A stretch of 5,897 nucleotides of DNA from the NCBI GenBank assembly GCA_905193765.1, contig CAJJPZ010000133.1, positions 1-5,897 on the forward strand. Direction: 5' to 3'. A model generated the notes under the pieces. It saw only the letters and a list, made by a program, of their open reading frames with translations. It was not told the DNA's origin and did not search any database. This DNA comes from an uncultured Eubacterium sp. (GTDB taxonomy: Bacteria; Bacillota; Clostridia; Peptostreptococcales; Anaerovoracaceae). A program made the position numbers and the translations under genes. Shown piece after piece: positions 4,993 through 5,897 of this stretch (positions are counted from its first letter, which is position 1; the number at the start of each line of letters is the position of its first letter).

Positions 4993-5897
4993 TTATTTCA
5001 GTATCCTTACCCTGATGATACCTTCGCCTGAGATAGCGGACTCGTCTACATCTCCGGATGTTTCAGCCAGAGTGTATGCATAGTCGCCTCTTGTCTTATT
5101 GATAACGTCTCCGTCAGCTACAGCTGCGACTTTTTCGAGAGCACCGGCGTCAGCCTTTGAGATAACAGAGATCCTTGTACCCTTCTTAGGTCCCAGTGTG
5201 CATGCAGGCATGTTCACCGAGTTCACGATGTTTCCGTTCTCTATGTAGTCCATGATCTCGTCGGCAGCCATTACAGCACAGTTGTCCTCTGCCTCTGCGG
5301 ATGAAGCGCCGAGATGCGGAGTTGCAATCACGCCTTCCTTGCCGATAACAGTATCGTTAGGGAAGTCAGTCACATATCTTCTTACTTTTCCTGATTCCAG
5401 GGCTGCCAGCATGTCAGCATCGTTTACCAGTTTGTCTCTTGCAAAGTTCAGGAATACCACGCCGTCTTTCATCTGAGCGATGGCAGCAGCATCAATCATA
5501 CCTTTTGTGTCGTCCATTACAGGAACGTGGATGGATATGTAGTCACAGCATGGATAAAGATCCTTCAGTGCGTCAACGATGTCTATAGTGTTTGAAAGTG
5601 AGTGAGCTGCCTTTACTGAAAGGAACGGATCGTATCCGATGACCTTCATGCCGAGACTTTCAGCAGCATTTGCAACCAGTACGCCAATAGCGCCCAGACC
5701 TATGACACCGAGAGTCTTGCCTTTGATCTCAGTACCGGCGAACTGTCCTTTGCCCTTCTCGACAGCCTTGCCTACGCCTTCAGTTCCGGCAAGAGTACCT
5801 GCCCACTGGAGACCTGCAGGGATGTTTCTTGCTGCCATGAACAGACCTGACAGGCAGAGTTCCTTTACTGCATTGGCATTGGCACCGGGAGCGTTGA
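4993..5897 (-). CDS. serA: D-3-phosphoglycerate dehydrogenase, short clostridial type (N-terminus off the window)
   Basis: Cytosolic enzyme that oxidises 3-phosphoglycerate to 3-phosphohydroxypyruvate with NAD+, the first step of serine synthesis. The visible part is 300 codons ending in TAA at 4995-4993. The frame stays open to the right edge, and the window begins with family residues NAPGANANAVKEL, so ATG 5838 is internal and about 85-90 residues are missing relative to a family length near 387. Visible motifs: GLGAIG with GYDPF downstream (Asp favouring NAD), CDYISIHVP, NFARDKLVND with the catalytic Arg, and TPHLGASS with the catalytic His. The usual Glu of the EP motif aligns with Asp in DFPNDT. 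The C-terminus ends in a compact ACT-like segment with INKTRGDYAYT and GIIRVRIL. Codon use is more optimised than in the operon (Ile: ATC 15, ATA 5, ATT 3), suggesting high expression. SerC is a common neighbour of this type and may lie off the right edge. Confidence 0.95.
   Translation of the reverse strand, partial: NAPGANANAVKELCLSGLFMAARNIPAGLQWAGTLAGTEGVGKAVEKGKGQFAGTEIKGKTLGVIGLGAIGVLVANAAESLGMKVIGYDPFLSVKAAHSLSNTIDIVDALKDLYPCCDYISIHVPVMDDTKGMIDAAAIAQMKDGVVFLNFARDKLVNDADMLAALESGKVRRYVTDFPNDTVIGKEGVIATPHLGASSAEAEDNCAVMAADEIMDYIENGNIVNSVNMPACTLGPKKGTRISVISKADAGALEKVAAVADGDVINKTRGDYAYTLAETSGDVDESAISGEGIIRVRILK

Noticed and set aside
5836..5838. ATG 5838 as the start of serA
   Set aside because: The frame continues upstream with conserved residues (NAPGANANAVKEL), so this is an internal methionine of a gene cut by the window edge.
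1..5897. CRISPR arrays, tRNA or rRNA genes, insertion sequences, riboswitches
   Set aside because: I found no regularly spaced repeats, transposase-like frames, tRNA-like folds or riboswitch cores; nearly all the sequence is accounted for by five ordinary genes.

Overview
The window looks like a chromosomal segment from an anaerobic, low-to-moderate GC Firmicute, most likely a Clostridia-type gut or mucosal bacterium. This rests on the fused FeoA-FeoB ferrous iron transporter, the short clostridial form of 3-phosphoglycerate dehydrogenase, strong GGAGG-type ribosome binding sites, and heavy use of ATA for isoleucine with AGA/AGG for arginine. No species assignment is possible from the sequence alone, and no phage, transposon, CRISPR or RNA genes are visible.

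Layout from left to right. Positions 1-830 (minus) hold a D-2-hydroxyacid dehydrogenase of the glycerate dehydrogenase type, cut by the left edge. Positions 831-991 are a divergent promoter region with back-to-back promoter candidates, a 13-bp dyad between them and a GC-rich leader hairpin. Positions 992-4857 (plus) form a tightly packed apparent operon: rdgB (XTP/dITP pyrophosphatase), a YihY/BrkB-family membrane protein overlapping the end of rdgB, a putative 11-codon leader ORF, and feoB with an N-terminal FeoA domain. The leader stop overlaps the feoB start as ATGA. Positions 4858-4992 hold a convergent terminator region with competing inverted repeats. Positions 4993-5897 (minus) hold serA (3-phosphoglycerate dehydrogenase), cut by the right edge at its N-terminus.

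The central operon combines nucleotide-pool sanitation, a membrane protein of unknown role and Fe2+ uptake. No biochemical link between them is obvious, so their shared transcription may reflect housekeeping co-expression only. The two flanking dehydrogenases belong to the same superfamily and act in hydroxypyruvate/glycerate and serine metabolism, but they are separated by the operon and are not close duplicates.

I see no clear new multi-gene system. The points most worth a second look are the mini-ORF overlapping the feoB start, the dyad between the divergent promoters, the alternative hairpins in the convergent terminator, and the shortened NAD(P)-binding domain of the left dehydrogenase.
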